From Ectobius pallidus (lineage: Eukaryota > Arthropoda > Insecta > Blattodea > Ectobiidae): a stretch of 64,000 nt of DNA. Shown here piece after piece: positions 1-10,288 of this stretch. Each line of letters opens with the position of its first letter. Positions within the stretch are counted from its first letter, which is position 1. The notes beneath the pieces were generated by a model. It saw nothing but the letters and a program-made list of their open reading frames with translations, was not told where the DNA came from and did not search any database. The stretch lies in NCBI GenBank assembly GCA_964059195.1, contig CAXKWD010000007.1, positions 55,031,620 through 55,095,619 of the forward strand. Reading direction: 5' to 3'. The translations under genes and the position numbers were made by a program.

Positions 1-7
1 TAATTCC

Positions 8-320
8 CAATTTAGTGTTTTTATGTTAATATATATTAGAAGTCGCGATAACTCAAATATGCTTTATTGGATTTTCCTGAAATTTTGTATACCCATTTAT
101 AATGTACGTGGAAAGACGTCTACTGATATTGGACCAAGTCGGTAGACCGGTACCGGAGTAAAACCCAATTTAGTGTATATTTTAAAGACGCGGTAACTCA
201 AATACGCTTTACCGGATTTTTAGGAAACTTGGTATACACATTTATAATGTCCATGGGAAGACGTCTATTCATAATGGATAAAATCGGTTGACCTGTTTCG
301 GAGTAATGCTCAATTTAGTG
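8..320 (+). repeat. Tandem repeat, ~150-bp unit, about two copies
   Basis: The marker CAATTTAGTG recurs at 8, 166 and 311, giving units of 158 and 145 bp. Between markers both units keep AACTCAAATA, a block near GGATTTT, TTTATAATGT and GAAGACGTCTA in the same order. The units have diverged by substitutions and small indels. The array may continue left of the window, so its true copy number is unknown. No coding potential is seen. Confidence 0.75.
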
Positions 321-1140
321 CCTATTTTATGGTAATATACGTATTCGAAAGAATTTATTAAAAAAATGAAAATCAGTTATCTTGACAACATAGCCTATTG
401 TTTTACTGTGATCTTATAAGGCCTTGGAAATTAAAATACAGGTAGCTATGACAAAAAACATATTGATTTACATGCGCTTATCCAACTAGACCGTTAAAAT
501 GACCCCGGTGGCCGAGATGGTAGACCTTTCTTCTTCCGTAAGCCCTGCTTAATGAATAAATCTGGTGCTTAACTTGGAAATCAATTAAAAAAAACATATT
601 CTGCTTATCATAATTGCAGTCAAAACTGATTAAACAAAAACATACTGGCACTTTGTTACATCAGTTTACCTGATTTTATTTTGAATTTCACTTGAATTTT
701 AGAATCTGGTGTATTAATGTAAGCGAGAATATTGTAATTGGGCATTAGCCTGTAATATTCTTAGTACAATAGATAAATAAATAACAGGATAGATGCCTGA
801 TCAGGTAATTCGAAATCAATATTGCATGATTAAAAATAAATAAAATCTAGTATAATTATATTTTACTTCATTGAGTTGAAAAAAAATGCATTGAAAATAT
901 TTATCGAAAGAAAATATAATACTTGCGAGAGAGAACATATTGTAAACATTAACGAATTCCGTGGTCATGGACTAACATTCACAGAGAAGTCACTATACTG
1001 GCAGACATTACACCATCATAAATTAAACACAGAAGAAATTGACAAATGCAGATCAACACATAAAGTTCTAAAGTATTTACAAATAATCTTACAGATCTCT
1101 AACACATATATGCACAGATATTTTTAATTTTATATCACCT
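321..1140. other. Unassigned AT-rich stretch
   Basis: No TIR pair, tRNA-like box or recognisable protein is seen. Short open frames, such as an 83-codon frame at 876-1127, have no similarity I recognise and are of a length expected by chance. Confidence 0.4.
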
Positions 1141-1141
1141 T

Positions 1142-1366
1142 GTCACGGACTAACTTATTTTGGACATAGGTTACATTTGTAGGAACAAAACAGAAAATTT
1201 ATGTGATTTGATATACATTAGGAACATGTGCTTTGTTTGTTTTCAAGTAGGTAGGTATATAGCAGCTTATGATATGGTTCTTTAAAATATGACCATCAGT
1301 TTAATAATAATAAAAAAATTAAATACTTGCTGTCACGGACTAACATGGAAGTCGTCACGGACTAAC
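1142..1366 (+). repeat. Three direct copies of a 13-bp motif
   Basis: GTCACGGACTAAC occurs exactly at 1142-1154, 1332-1344 and 1354-1366, all in the same orientation. Clustered direct motifs of this length resemble subterminal transposase-binding arrays, but no matching TIR pair was found nearby, so the role is unknown. Confidence 0.5.
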
Positions 1367-1370
1367 TTAT

Positions 1371-2065
1371 GGATGTAAATCAGAAAATCACATTTACAAC
1401 ATAACAGAGAGGTGGAAAGCTTAGTACATGATTTGAAATTTTTGTCTAATAATCTCAAACTCGTTTTCATTGATTCGAAGTAAGTTAGTTCGTGTTGAAG
1501 ATGTGAGTTTGGGCTCTTCAGTCAGTGCATGCTTGATGCTTTTCAAAGGCGAGTAGTCTTCATCGTTTACAGCTCTGAAACTATTTTGGCCTTCTTTCAG
1601 CTGGTGCAAATATTTAAGTCAACCATTTGAAAACAACTTTATTTTTTAACCCCTTCTTCAGTGTCTTCACTATTGCTAGACAAAATATTGCTTCTGAAAT
1701 TCTCAATTATGAGGTTGTTGAATACAAATGTAGATCGCTGAACCTATCACGATATTTTTTGGTCTTTCAGCAGATGTCTTCGCCATTTTCATAGTATAGG
1801 TCCAAAAGAAGAAAGAAAAGTGCATTAACTTTTCAGAAAAGTTTATTTCATTGAATATCGTATCTATATTTTGATCTCAATAATTTAGAAATTTTAACTT
1901 TTTGTTCTTGAAAATTAAATGTGTTTCATATAAAAATAGATTAGGTCCATATTCTTTAATTTTCTCCACTATTGTGTGTCAATAACATGATTGTAGCAGT
2001 AAAAAAGTTTTCATTGGATGTCCAATCTAACATAAGCAAAATGTAGGCCTATATGTAGCTATTGT
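1371..2065. other. Unassigned stretch with a short minus-strand ORF
   Basis: A 62-codon minus-strand frame at 1421-1609 is the longest open frame. It is charged and non-repetitive, but I do not recognise it and no splice or polyA context supports it. Nothing else is seen. Confidence 0.3.
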
Positions 2066-2212
2066 ATAATCAGTAGGGCCCGGGGGTTTAGCCAATAATT
2101 CGTCAAGTTAGTGGTGCACAAGGCATAGGAAGCTTTCTGAGTTAGTAAACAACTCGCGCTGCCTGTGGCATTAGGTGGGGAGAGCAGGCAAGGAATACTG
2201 CTGTGAGTGAAG

Positions 2213-2482
2213 CAGTGTCGGATTTATACTTTTCATAAGTACAGGCCACTTTATTTGCACCGCCCCTTCCTCCTTCCTAGAAGTTCCCACCTATCATAAT
2301 CACTCATTTGTAGGCCTTTAGTAGGTAATAAACAATTTTAAGTATTTAAACATAGGTTACGTAGGTATTGAAAAATGAAATAAACAAATTAATCAGTCAT
2401 AAAGTAAAAGTAAGTGAGCGCCCTCTTAAATCTGCCGCCCCTAGGCCGCGGCCTTTAAGGCCTATTGACAAATCCAAGACTG
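2213..2482. mobile_element. hAT MITE nested in the 2074-2971 hAT
   Basis: The left end CAGTGTCGGATTTAT pairs imperfectly with the right end, whose reverse complement starts CAGTCTTGGATTTGT. The 8-bp duplication GAGTGAAG flanks it (2205-2212 and 2483-2490). It has no coding capacity. It sits wholly inside the larger hAT and so inserted later. Confidence 0.88.
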
Positions 2483-2490
2483 GAGTGAAG

Positions 2491-2686
2491 TCATACCTTC
2501 ATACCTCAACTTGGTTTAAATGTTTCCCCGTTATGTCATGCGACGTAGAGAGAAGTTTTTTCCCAATACAGATCTTGTTTGGAGGAAAATAGAAGATCTT
2601 TTTCTTTTGAAAACATCAAAATGTATATTTTCATTCACTGCAACAAAGTGTATGCACAGACAATTGCTTTTTCATTTTTACTGTGA
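2491..2686 (+). pseudogene. hAT transposase C-terminal (dimerisation) relic
   Basis: Translation gives FPVMSCDVERSF, then after a one-base frameshift near 2555-2566 SQYRSCLEENRR and FENIKMY, ending at a stop at 2684-2686. In hAT transposases the C-terminal dimerisation region carries a P-S-ERSFS-R-R-L pattern followed by a helix, and this matches. Only about 60 codons remain. The rest of the transposase has been deleted from the host element, and the reading upstream is cut by the nested MITE. Confidence 0.75.
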
Positions 2687-2979
2687 ATAATGTTACTAAA
2701 TATTAATGCATAATTATGTTACTAGAAAATATCTTTTGTTTAGGTGATTTACGATTAAATGTGCAAACTATTCTATGACGCTGTGCCCATCATTTCACTA
2801 TACTAGCTACATTGCCTCTACCACATGTCCTTGAACTTGGATGTACGTATTAAGTGCGCCACTGAAGACGAGTCACCCTTTTCTCCTGTTTACAAGATAG
2901 GTAGCGTAGAGCTATAACCCAGTCACCACTAACCTGATGTAATATTTTTGTGGCTAAACCCCCGGGCCCTAATAATCAG

Positions 2980-3404
2980 ATACGTAACTGTAAAGTAATA
3001 ACTAGCAAATACCCGTCAAATACGTTGCAGTTTTAATTAATCTACGGTTTGTGTTTTATTGAATAATTATAAAGAATACCGGGTGCATAACGTGATCATT
3101 TTACTTCAGACTTCAGTTTATTTTGAAATTTTCTGCATGGAGATTGGAATGAGCTAAATAGCTGCGTTATATTTTATTCAAGTAGACAGGAAAGATTCTA
3201 CACGTGAATATCAATGATAGGTTAAATAAATGGTGCAAAAATATGTTGCACAAAGTTTCTCGCATATACGTGTTAAAGGCTAGTACAGAGAAAAGTAAAT
3301 TAAAGAGTTAATTAAATTTTACTTAATACATTTTCATAAAACTGACAAGTATCCAGAACGGAAAGCATCAGGGTCGATCTTTATGTTCAATGCTTTTATT
3401 GTGA
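2980..3404. other. Unassigned stretch
   Basis: AT-rich sequence with no inverted ends, tRNA-like boxes or credible ORF seen. Confidence 0.35.
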
Positions 3405-3438
<34 letters not shown>

Positions 3439-3542
3439 GCAACAATAATAATAATAGTCAATGGCAGTAAAACTGCATATTATTAGTACTGCTACCGCTG
3501 CCGCCGCCGCCACCACCACCACCACCACTACTACTACTACTA
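3405..3542 (+). repeat. Microsatellites (AAT)n and (GCC/CAC/CTA)n
   Basis: An (AAT)n tract runs from about 3405 to 3438. A compound GCC, CAC then CTA trinucleotide tract runs from about 3489 to 3542. The CTA part resumes at 4031-4041 and 4523-4552 on the far sides of two inserted elements, so it looks like one broken tract, probably the 3' tail of the minus-strand SINE at 4523-5444. Confidence 0.8.
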
Positions 3543-4030
3543 CAGTGAGTCTCAGGCAGATTGGTTCCGCCGCGCGTTGGGTTCCCCCCAGACGACGCTC
3601 ATATCCCCGGTATGCGGCAAAGGAACTCCCCGGCAGTTGACTGACTTGTCCGTGCGTGACAATGAAAATAAATGAAATAAGTTTGAAAATAACGAAAATA
3701 GGACCTTATTACAGGAGATGCTGGAAGTGTCCTCCTCCTACATCCACACATTTTTGGCATCGTGATAGGAAATCCCGATTAATACGCATTAATTGTTCTT
3801 CCGTTATTATTGAGTTTATCTCTATCCTAATGTTTTCTTTTAGTTGTGACAACTACCGAATAACACTTTCACGTCTGTGCAACACGAGAACAATGCTCAA
3901 CTGCAGGCTATGCAGGAATTGTTTACTTATCTGCGGGGACACAGCTGGCCGCGACGCGGGTAGTGTTGAGTCATCACAAGAGAAACACGGCGCGCGCGAC
4001 AAGCGGCACCAATCTGTCTGAGACTCACTG
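3543..4030. mobile_element. TIR DNA element inserted in a (CTA)n tract
   Basis: The terminal inverted repeats are about 23 bp with one mismatch, starting CAGTGAGTCTCAGGCAGA on the left. The flanks repeat TACTACTA at 3535-3542 and 4031-4038, but the surrounding microsatellite makes TSD length ambiguous (TA, or up to 8 bp). The first nine bases match the fold-back element at 49227-49925, so the two may be related. No transposase is visible. A Tc1/mariner (pogo-like) origin is possible from the CAG ends and a possible TA target. Confidence 0.75.
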
Positions 4031-4041
4031 TACTACTACTA

Positions 4042-4522
4042 CGGGAAAATTCAAATATAAGTCCACCTTGGGATGAATCGGTCCCACCCAACTCACCCTC
4101 ACCGATTGAGTTTAATTTCTACCACGATCTAGCGAATTCTCCTGTCCTCGTATTATGAAGAAACTCGTGATTGGACGTTGGAGGTATGACGTCACACCGC
4201 TAGACGAGAGGTGACAGGCTGACAAACCTTGCGGGAGATATAATATGCCACATTTTCGAAACCTATAAACAGTGTATCGTACATTATTCGAAAATGCAAG
4301 GGCGCTTCGCTATGGTTGCCGCCTCCGCTTCGCGCACTTAACTATGTGGTTAGTGTTATGCATTATTTAGCTATATGTAGAGGTGAATACAAGGCACTTG
4401 CGACAATATACAAGGACAGTTGGTCATTCTGCTTCTCTCAGAAACAAAATACATGACACTGTACATGCAAATGTGAATATCGAATGGACGGAGCTTAAGG
4501 GGCGACTTATATTTGAATTTCG
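4042..4522. mobile_element. TIR element, second insertion in the same (CTA)n tract
   Basis: Left-end AAATTCAAATATAAGTCC pairs with right-end ACTTATATTTGAATTTCG as an inverted repeat of about 17-20 bp. Both flanks are CTA repeats, which hides the exact TSD. The interior is GC-richer and shows no transposase. I cannot assign a superfamily. Confidence 0.6.
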
Positions 4523-5444
4523 CTACTACTACTACTACTACTAAATCTAAACTCCGTGGCACTACATCCCTGGAGGGATTTGGCCTACCAACCGACCGCT
4601 GCGTCATCTACCACAGGCAGATGGCAGTATTGGGGCAAGGCTTGTAAACTAAAGAGGTAGCGTATTCCGGCGAGTTATAGGACAGGGGGTTGCGGCGAGC
4701 AGGCGCCAGTGTGACATCGCCAGTTTCCAAATCTCGCAATTCCCGTCTTTTACTCATTCTAGAAAATGCTCACACCTTATGATTAAACTCGTAACCATTA
4801 ATGAACCCTTGGTCGGATTCTTGTGAAATTTATACAGAAATAATCTACACACATCAGCCCTACCGATGAAGTTTTTTCGGGACACAAAAATAAAAAAACG
4901 TTGTCGCATAGTGAATTTCGCTTCTCCCTCCATGAATTTTGCGTAACGGGTGATGTTTATAAAATAAAATAAAATCATTTGTGTCCGCTTTTTTAAGGTT
5001 CTGTTTTAACCATCAGTAGGGCTGATATGTGCAGATTATTCCTGCATAAATTTCATAGGAATCCGACCAAGGGTTAATTAAAGGTTACGAGTTTAATCAC
5101 GCGGTGTAAGGTTTTCTAGACTGAGTAAAAGCTGGTAATTGCGAAATTTGGAATCTGGTTACGTCACGCACTCAAGTGCTGCGTTTGGTCTATCCCGGAA
5201 TACGCAACCTGTATAGTTTACTGATCTTGGGATTGGGAGCATGTGGTCAGCATGCCGACTCCCACGGCCGTTAATGGTTTCCATGACCGGAGCCGCTACT
5301 TCACTATCAAGTAGCTCCTCAATTTGAATCACGAGGCTGAGTGCACCCCTACCAGACCTCCCTACCTCAGAAAAATCCATGGATGTATCGGGGATCGAAA
5401 CCGGACCGACGGATCTGACGCTAACCACAAGAGCACGCCGGGGT
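4523..5444 (-). mobile_element. tRNA-derived SINE (family A), interrupted
   Basis: Read on the minus strand it starts near 5444 with a tRNA-like head: A-box-like TGTGGTTAGCG and B-box-like GGTTTCGATCCC. These are RNA polymerase III internal promoter elements. A body follows to 5222 and resumes at 4643-4553 after an inverted-repeat insertion at 4644-5221. It ends in a (TAG)n tail at 4552-4523. Its body matches the partial copy at 35991-36243 over about 250 bp, and the join of the two pieces is inferred from that copy. SINEs depend on LINE enzymes for mobility. Confidence 0.75.
4644..5221. mobile_element. Long inverted-repeat element splitting SINE A
   Basis: Arms at about 4644-4866 and 5020-5221 are inverted copies. 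GTAAACTA plus GCGTATTCCGG mark the outer ends, and GGTCGGATTC with AACTCGTAACC lies in the inner parts. The central loop is about 150 bp. The two pieces of SINE A lie exactly on either side, which supports an insertion. No transposase is visible. A TA next to CAGGTTGCG at the right end suggests a Tc1/mariner-type MITE, but the left end is altered. Confidence 0.65.
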
Positions 5445-5485
5445 CCTACTGCTACTACTACTTGGTTATATTGCACGCTTTAACC

Positions 5486-5556
5486 GGGCGGCTTGGGTCG
5501 CTTAAATCCTAAAAGGGAGAGGTAAAACTACGAAAAAGAAAGAAAGAAAGAAATAA
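5486..5556 (+). mobile_element. SINE family B, 3' end fragment with (GAAA)n tail
   Basis: About 60 bp, from CGGGCGGCTTGGGTCGC to CTACGAAAAAGAAAG, matches base for base the 3' end of the complete SINE at 9864-10288 in the opposite orientation. The tail is (GAAA)n. Only the 3' end is present here, as in a 5'-truncated insertion. Confidence 0.75.
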
Positions 5557-6440
5557 AAGAAATTAGGCCTATATTATGGTGGAAAATGCATGATTGCTAT
5601 TTAAATTTCATTAAAAAAAAAACTACATAAAAATACAGCGCCCTAAGTCTTGAGATACAGTATTTAGTTATATAAAACAAATATATTATACAAAATTTCC
5701 ACTTCCAACATTTGCCGTCCTTTCTAGGTTTGCCGCCCTGGGCATATGTCCAGTCTGCCCATTTATAAATTGGGACCTGGCTAAAACCGAAGTCCTGCAA
5801 TTCATTAATGGTAGCTATTTCAAGACATCCAAGGGCTTACAATGCCTGGTTACTGCAAATGCATTTTCTGGTTGCCTGTAGAACAGTAAGATCATTACTT
5901 TGGGTTGTCTCAATTACCATTATGACATTGTTAGGACCGCGCCAGATAAGTAATTTCTATAAAAGCCTCGTCTACAACGAAGCACCGCACCTTGCACATT
6001 TCGCACTGCAATTAAAATTTAGCAGCGTTCCTAATCGGCAACTGACTGAATGTTATGAAACGACTGACCATGGCAATGGGAGTTTCTAGAACAGATTTCA
6101 AACCCCAACCTTTGCTCCGCACCAGTAAACACAACTTTTTTTAACTCCACACCCCAGCATAATAACACAGGCCAACAATGAATAACTTTTTGAATGAATT
6201 TGCCTTATTCTTATGGTTTTAGTGTGCTGAATCCAAATATGATGATAAAAAAGCTGTATCACCCATATTTTTTTTTACATTTCAGTACTGAATATTTAAG
6301 AAAATTAAGTATGTAGCAAATTCAACGATACTTTGTACACTATTTAAACAGGTAAAATGGGTTTAAATTAAGATAGCAGTGTTTGCACAACATTAGGGAA
6401 CGGGATCAACATTGGTTCAGAAAAACTTGCCTGCAAGAAA
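5557..6440. other. Unassigned stretch
   Basis: No supportable gene. A 93-codon plus-strand frame at 5808-6089 has no recognisable similarity or gene context. No TIR pair was found. Confidence 0.35.
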
Positions 6441-6454
6441 GAAGATCTGCGCAA

Positions 6455-7038
6455 GAACCTCGTGGATCAGGAAAACATTCTGCTGCTATATCTACACATA
6501 AAATTAGGGTTAATGAAACAGTTCTTGAAAGCCTTAACCAAAGATAGGAATTGTTTCAAGGATCTCTATGAGAACTTTCCTCATTTATTAGAAGCAAAAT
6601 TGAAAGATGGCTGTTTGTTTGTTGTGTTTGTTGAACCTGATATCCGAAAAAATTATGTTCCATTCCAATTTTAAATAAAAAATCAAAGTCACTGAGACGG
6701 AGGCTTGGCTTCACTCAAACAGGTTGTTAACACGTTCTTGGGCCACAGAAAGGACCCACATTACACTTCTATTGTTGTCAACATGCTGGAGAAGTTCAAA
6801 AAGTTAGGGTGTTCAATGAGCCTGAAGAGTCACTCTTTGAACAGTTACCTTGATTTTTTCCCACAATTTGGGAATGTGATTGAGGAGTAGGGTGAGAGTT
6901 TTCATCAAGATATCAAAATGCTGGAAAGAAGATATCAGGGCCGCAGGAATACCAGTATAATGAGAGACTACTGCTGGTCACTTCACCGAGTTCAGCAAGA
7001 GTCTCACAGGAGAAAAAGCTATACCAGAAGCTTTGAGG
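6455..7038 (+). pseudogene. Relic of an unassigned repeat-borne protein, copy 1
   Basis: Broken reading frames give HIKLGLMKQFLKAL, FPHLLEAKLKDGCLF, DIRKNYVPFQF, then after a frameshift SMSLKSHSLNSYLDFFP, an in-frame stop near 6888, and FHQDIKMLERRYQG. The same blocks occur in the same order in the relic at 53176-53955 (HIKLGLMK, FPELSYAKVKEG, NMSLKIHLLDSHLDFFP, FHQDISVIELRYQG). Two diverged copies in 64 kb mark this as a mobile or amplified gene. I cannot name the superfamily. A tRNA-like SINE head follows directly. Confidence 0.7.
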
Positions 7039-7044
7039 AGGGGG

Positions 7045-7137
7045 GGGGGAGGAAATGGACATCGAGCTAGGACGGGATCGCACCCGCAACCTTCGCCACA
7101 GAAAGCCAGCGCGATACTAACTGCTCCACCCAGTTCA
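7045..7137 (-). mobile_element. tRNA-like SINE head
   Basis: On the minus strand the sequence has an A-box-like GCAGTTAGTATCGCG and a B-box-like GGTGCGATCCCG at tRNA-like spacing. It runs into a C-rich tract at 7038-7051. No matching tail or TSD was identified, so the length is uncertain. It could instead be a tRNA pseudogene. Confidence 0.5.
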
Positions 7138-7695
7138 CTGATTAGGCCGATTAATCACCTCTGAGTAGAATGGACGAATTCATTAGGCTATTTCAATCAC
7201 AGAAACGTGAAAACCCAACGAGCATCTACCTGATGGAATATGTATGCCTAGGCTGAATCACATTAAAGGTGTATGTATTAATTTGGAAATTAATATGCTT
7301 TCCCATTTGGTGTGTACATACATACCCCTGAATTGTCTTTCTATTGCTGCTTTAATTTTATACGGTAGGCCTATGTATTATGCGAGGGCGTTGCTTCGGT
7401 GTAGCTTCCAAGATGGTCCTGTTAGGTAATGAAGATGCGTAGACAAGGTTGATATAAGAGCGGAAAGAGAATCGAATCCCGACGCGCCCTTGACGCGCGG
7501 TTGCATAAACGCAACGTCACTGTGACGGCGCGCGTCGGAAGCTTACATAGAAATATAACAGACGCTGAATCAAATGAATGGTTTGAACGTCACAAATAAG
7601 TTCTGCTACTTCGTCTACAATAGCTATTCAAGGCTGACATTAAGTCGGTAAGAAACGAGCTACCAAGGATTAGCATGCAACTTATTAACGGCATA
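7138..7695. other. Unassigned stretch
   Basis: Contains a GC-rich patch around 7480-7540 with repeated GCGCG words, but no ORF or TIR pair I can support. Confidence 0.35.
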
Positions 7696-7697
7696 TA

Positions 7698-8600
7698 CAG
7701 GGTGCGGCATTTAAAGTTTCCCATTTTCAAAACCGCGTAACACATTTATTTAACACTTAAATAAGCTACATTGAACATTTTTAAATGTCTTACAGTCTTG
7801 GATTTGCAATTCTGGTCTTACTTTTTGAATATGATGTCCTTGAGATGCCCTCCATTAACTTCAACACATTGCTGCTATCTCCCTCGTACACTGGCCATTA
7901 CGCATTGTTTGGTGTCTTGCGTAACATTTGCAATTTCCCTGCAAATCCACGCATAATCCACGAGCGGTCACTTCACAGTCCTAAGGCGTGGTGTGGTGTG
8001 CCATTGAAGCGCAGGGTGTTATTGGCCCTTATTTCTTTGAGAGCAATAATGGTGCTTCGGTTTCTGTCAACTCTGAACGTTACAATCACATGCTGCAAAC
8101 ATTCTTCCTACCAGAATCGACACATCGCAACTTGGATATTGAGAGATTGTGGTTTCAACAGGATGGTGCTGTAGCACATAGGCCTACTGCACATCTTTCA
8201 ATGGACACCCTTCATGCTGCTTTCCCCTGCCGAATTCTTTCCCTCCAAATCTCTCGACCTTACTGCAGCAATTTTTTTTCTTCTGTGGGACTATCTGAAG
8301 TCTAAAGATTTCGCTCATGCCCTCCCTGACATTAACAGTCTTAACAATGCAATTCAGCAGGAAAGTGCAAATGTTACGCAAGACACCACACACCACGTAA
8401 AGGCCAGTGTACGAGGGAGATTGCAGCAATGTGTTGAAGTTAATGGAGGGCATCTCAAGGAAATCATATTCAAAAAGTAAGACCACAATTGTAAATCCAA
8501 GACTGTAAGCCTTTTTAAAATGTTCAATATGGCTTATTTCTTTGTTAAATATATGTGTTACACAGTTTTGAAAATGGGAAACTTTAAATGCCGCACCCTG
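7698..8600 (+). mobile_element. Fold-back Tc1/mariner element with coding arms
   Basis: The ends read CAGGGTGCGGCATTTAAAG in inverted orientation, and TA flanks both sides (7696-7697, 8601-8602), as expected for IS630/Tc1/mariner. The inverted arms are far longer than a normal TIR, about 250 bp (7698-7945 versus 8340-8600). The right arm encodes the transposase C-terminus. The left arm is its reverse complement and replaces the normal 5' half. The centre keeps the catalytic-domain relic. It is non-autonomous. Confidence 0.85.
7946..8480 (+). pseudogene. Tc1/mariner-superfamily transposase relic
   Basis: Pieces in several frames give HSPKAWCG, GVIGPYFFE, VNSERYNHML, WFQQDGAVAH and, after frameshifts around 8240-8290, FLLWDYLKSK. 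A clean frame then runs to the stop at 8478-8480 and includes RGRLQQCVEVNGGHL and KEIIFKK. DDE/D transposases of this superfamily carry a QQDGA-AH block with the second catalytic Asp and an FLWGYLKS block downstream, and both are recognisable. The N-terminal helix-turn-helix part is missing. The usual AHTA has become AHRPTA through a 6-bp insertion at 8179-8186. Confidence 0.8.
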
Positions 8601-9189
8601 TATATTACTTACACGATGCAAGTTCGCCAGCATTCTCAAACATCGTGTGTGAAAACTATGTTTAAATGACTATACGATGTGCTAATGTAAGACTTGTGTC
8701 ACATATTCTCAAGTTGTGATTATTTATCAATTCAAATTATTATATAATGGGCTCAGATGAAGGAGAAATACGATTTCAAGATGCCATGACTCTTTCACCT
8801 TGGGACACTGACATCTACGATGTGAATAACAAATCATTCTTATAGCTCGATGTATAAGAAAATGTAACAAAAAGTTGACTAACTTCATAGCATAAACTTT
8901 AACGTATGAGTAGGCCTACGTCCTATAACTGGGAAGCTAGGACCTGAACCAAACACGCGCAGATAGCTTACCGTCCGCCGGTAGCAATGGAGTAGGAGCA
9001 GAATAGAATGCATGTACTGTACTAGGCCTATGTATTCCAAACTATGCGGTTCATAATAGCCCGCACCTATTGAAAACAAAAATAAAGTGGATAAAGTATT
9101 TTTTATAGTTATGAAATATTATGTAAGTAATGGTACGTAACTCACAGAATATCGCTGTTGGGTCTACAAAGCTTCAACACCAGACATAG
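8601..9189. other. Unassigned stretch
   Basis: No gene, TIR pair or tRNA-like box seen. Two TAGGCCTA octamers lie at 8911 and 9023. Confidence 0.35.
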
Positions 9190-9199
9190 TACCGGCGAC

Positions 9200-9640
9200 G
9201 TCGTCATCTACGTCACTGTCATCTCCCACTTGAATTACCAGCTGTTCTGTTACTGATCAATGGCCGGTTCATGGGCAATGTACGTTTCTTCAATGTATCG
9301 AACTTGTCGGCATCTTGAAATCCAGTCTTCGGATGTCATGGACTGACATTTCTCTTTTACCAATTGCATTGCAGAGCCCAGAGTAAAATGTACATATTTC
9401 TTTCACACGTGGTCTTTGAGTGACTTCCAAATTAATTCTATGGGGTTTAGGTCGGGGTGGTAAGGTGAAAGTCGTAGAACGGAATGTCCAAGCTGAGAAA
9501 GAATGGCGTCAATTTTGAATGTTTTGAAAGCAGGGTTTCTAAGTTTAATCAGTGAATATAATTCTGGTTTCAGCATTTTAGAGTGAAATGGAATACCATG
9601 TAGTGTAAGCCAAGAGAAATGAACAGCATGTCGACGTGCG
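9200..9640 (-). pseudogene. Tc1/mariner-type DDE transposase C-terminal relic
   Basis: The minus strand translates to PYHPDLNPIELIW (about 9428-9466), the hallmark block around the last acidic residue of IS630/Tc1/mariner transposases. Upstream are HSKMLKPELYSLIKLR and FKIDAILSQLGHSVLRL. Downstream, after an in-frame stop in the helix that follows, come AMQLVKEKCQSMTSEDW and RQVRYIEETYIAHEPAI, ending at a stop near 9250. This tail is a typical insect C-terminal region. No TIRs were found on either side, so only about 145 codons of a decayed gene remain. SINE B lies about 220 bp to the right. Confidence 0.75.
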
Positions 9641-9863
9641 CGAGCACAAAGCGGTATATATTACAAAAAAAGTAATATTTTCAAGATTTCTGCCTATATC
9701 CCTCCCCCTTGTAATGCCTTTTTGTCACAGTCTATTTCAGCTGTAACATATCAGATACCTTTATTTTATGAAGCTGTGTTGATTTACATGCTCATTTATT
9801 TTATAACCAACCTACAAAAGATTAAACAAAAAGTGCGGATACTTATTGACTTACCCTCGTATT

Positions 9864-10288
9864 CTTTCTTTCTTTTTCGTAGTTTTACCTCTCCCTTTTA
9901 GGATTTAAGCGACCCAAGCCGCCCGGGCCTTACAGGGCCGCGACCTGTCGGGAGAGGGATTACCTTTGGATCACATACATACTTTTTTTGACCAGACAAG
10001 GACATAGAGGGCCTCCCCGGATGAGTGATCAGCCCAATGCCGGGGCCACCTCCGAGACAACACGAACACATAGGACGATACACACCATTCACACACACAC
10101 ACACACATACTCAGAACAAGGCGAGGATGAGGATGAAGATGATAATGATGGCCAGATGATATCCGGGGACCACAAGGGCCTAAAGTTACCTGACATTTGT
10201 CTCATAGGTAACTTGTCCCGACCAGGAATCGAACCCGGGCCCGCTGCGTGAGAGGATTGAACGCATCCCCTGAGCCACAGCGGTGGAC
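9864..10288 (-). mobile_element. SINE family B, complete copy with 12-bp TSD
   Basis: A 12-bp direct repeat TACCCTCGTATT flanks the element at 9852-9863 and 10289-10300. On the minus strand the head at 10288 has A-box-like TGTGGCTCAGGGG and B-box GGTTCGATTCC, so it is tRNA-derived and carries a polymerase III promoter. A 425-bp body follows with an internal (TG)n tract and a short GAAA tail. Its 3' end matches 5486-5556. TSD identity argues for a fairly recent insertion. Confidence 0.9.

Larger units (their letters stand above)
2074..2971 (+). mobile_element. Non-autonomous hAT element with 8-bp TSD
   Basis: The ends are inverted repeats of about 21 bp starting TAGGGCCCGGGGGTTTAG. The 8-bp direct duplication ATAATCAG flanks both sides (2066-2073 and 2972-2979). 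An 8-bp TSD is diagnostic of the hAT superfamily. The interior keeps a broken piece of the hAT C-terminal dimerisation domain and has been invaded by a second hAT MITE at 2213-2482, so it cannot move by itself. Confidence 0.9.

Noticed and set aside
2368..2592. 74-codon ORF treated as a gene
   Set aside because: It crosses the junction of a nested hAT MITE. Only its C-terminal part is a hAT relic.
3334..3528. Poly-Tyr/poly-Ala minus-strand ORF
   Set aside because: Translation of trinucleotide microsatellites only.
7785..8639. Overlapping ORFs of 105-151 codons on both strands
   Set aside because: They arise because both inverted arms of the fold-back mariner are open in the anti-coding direction.
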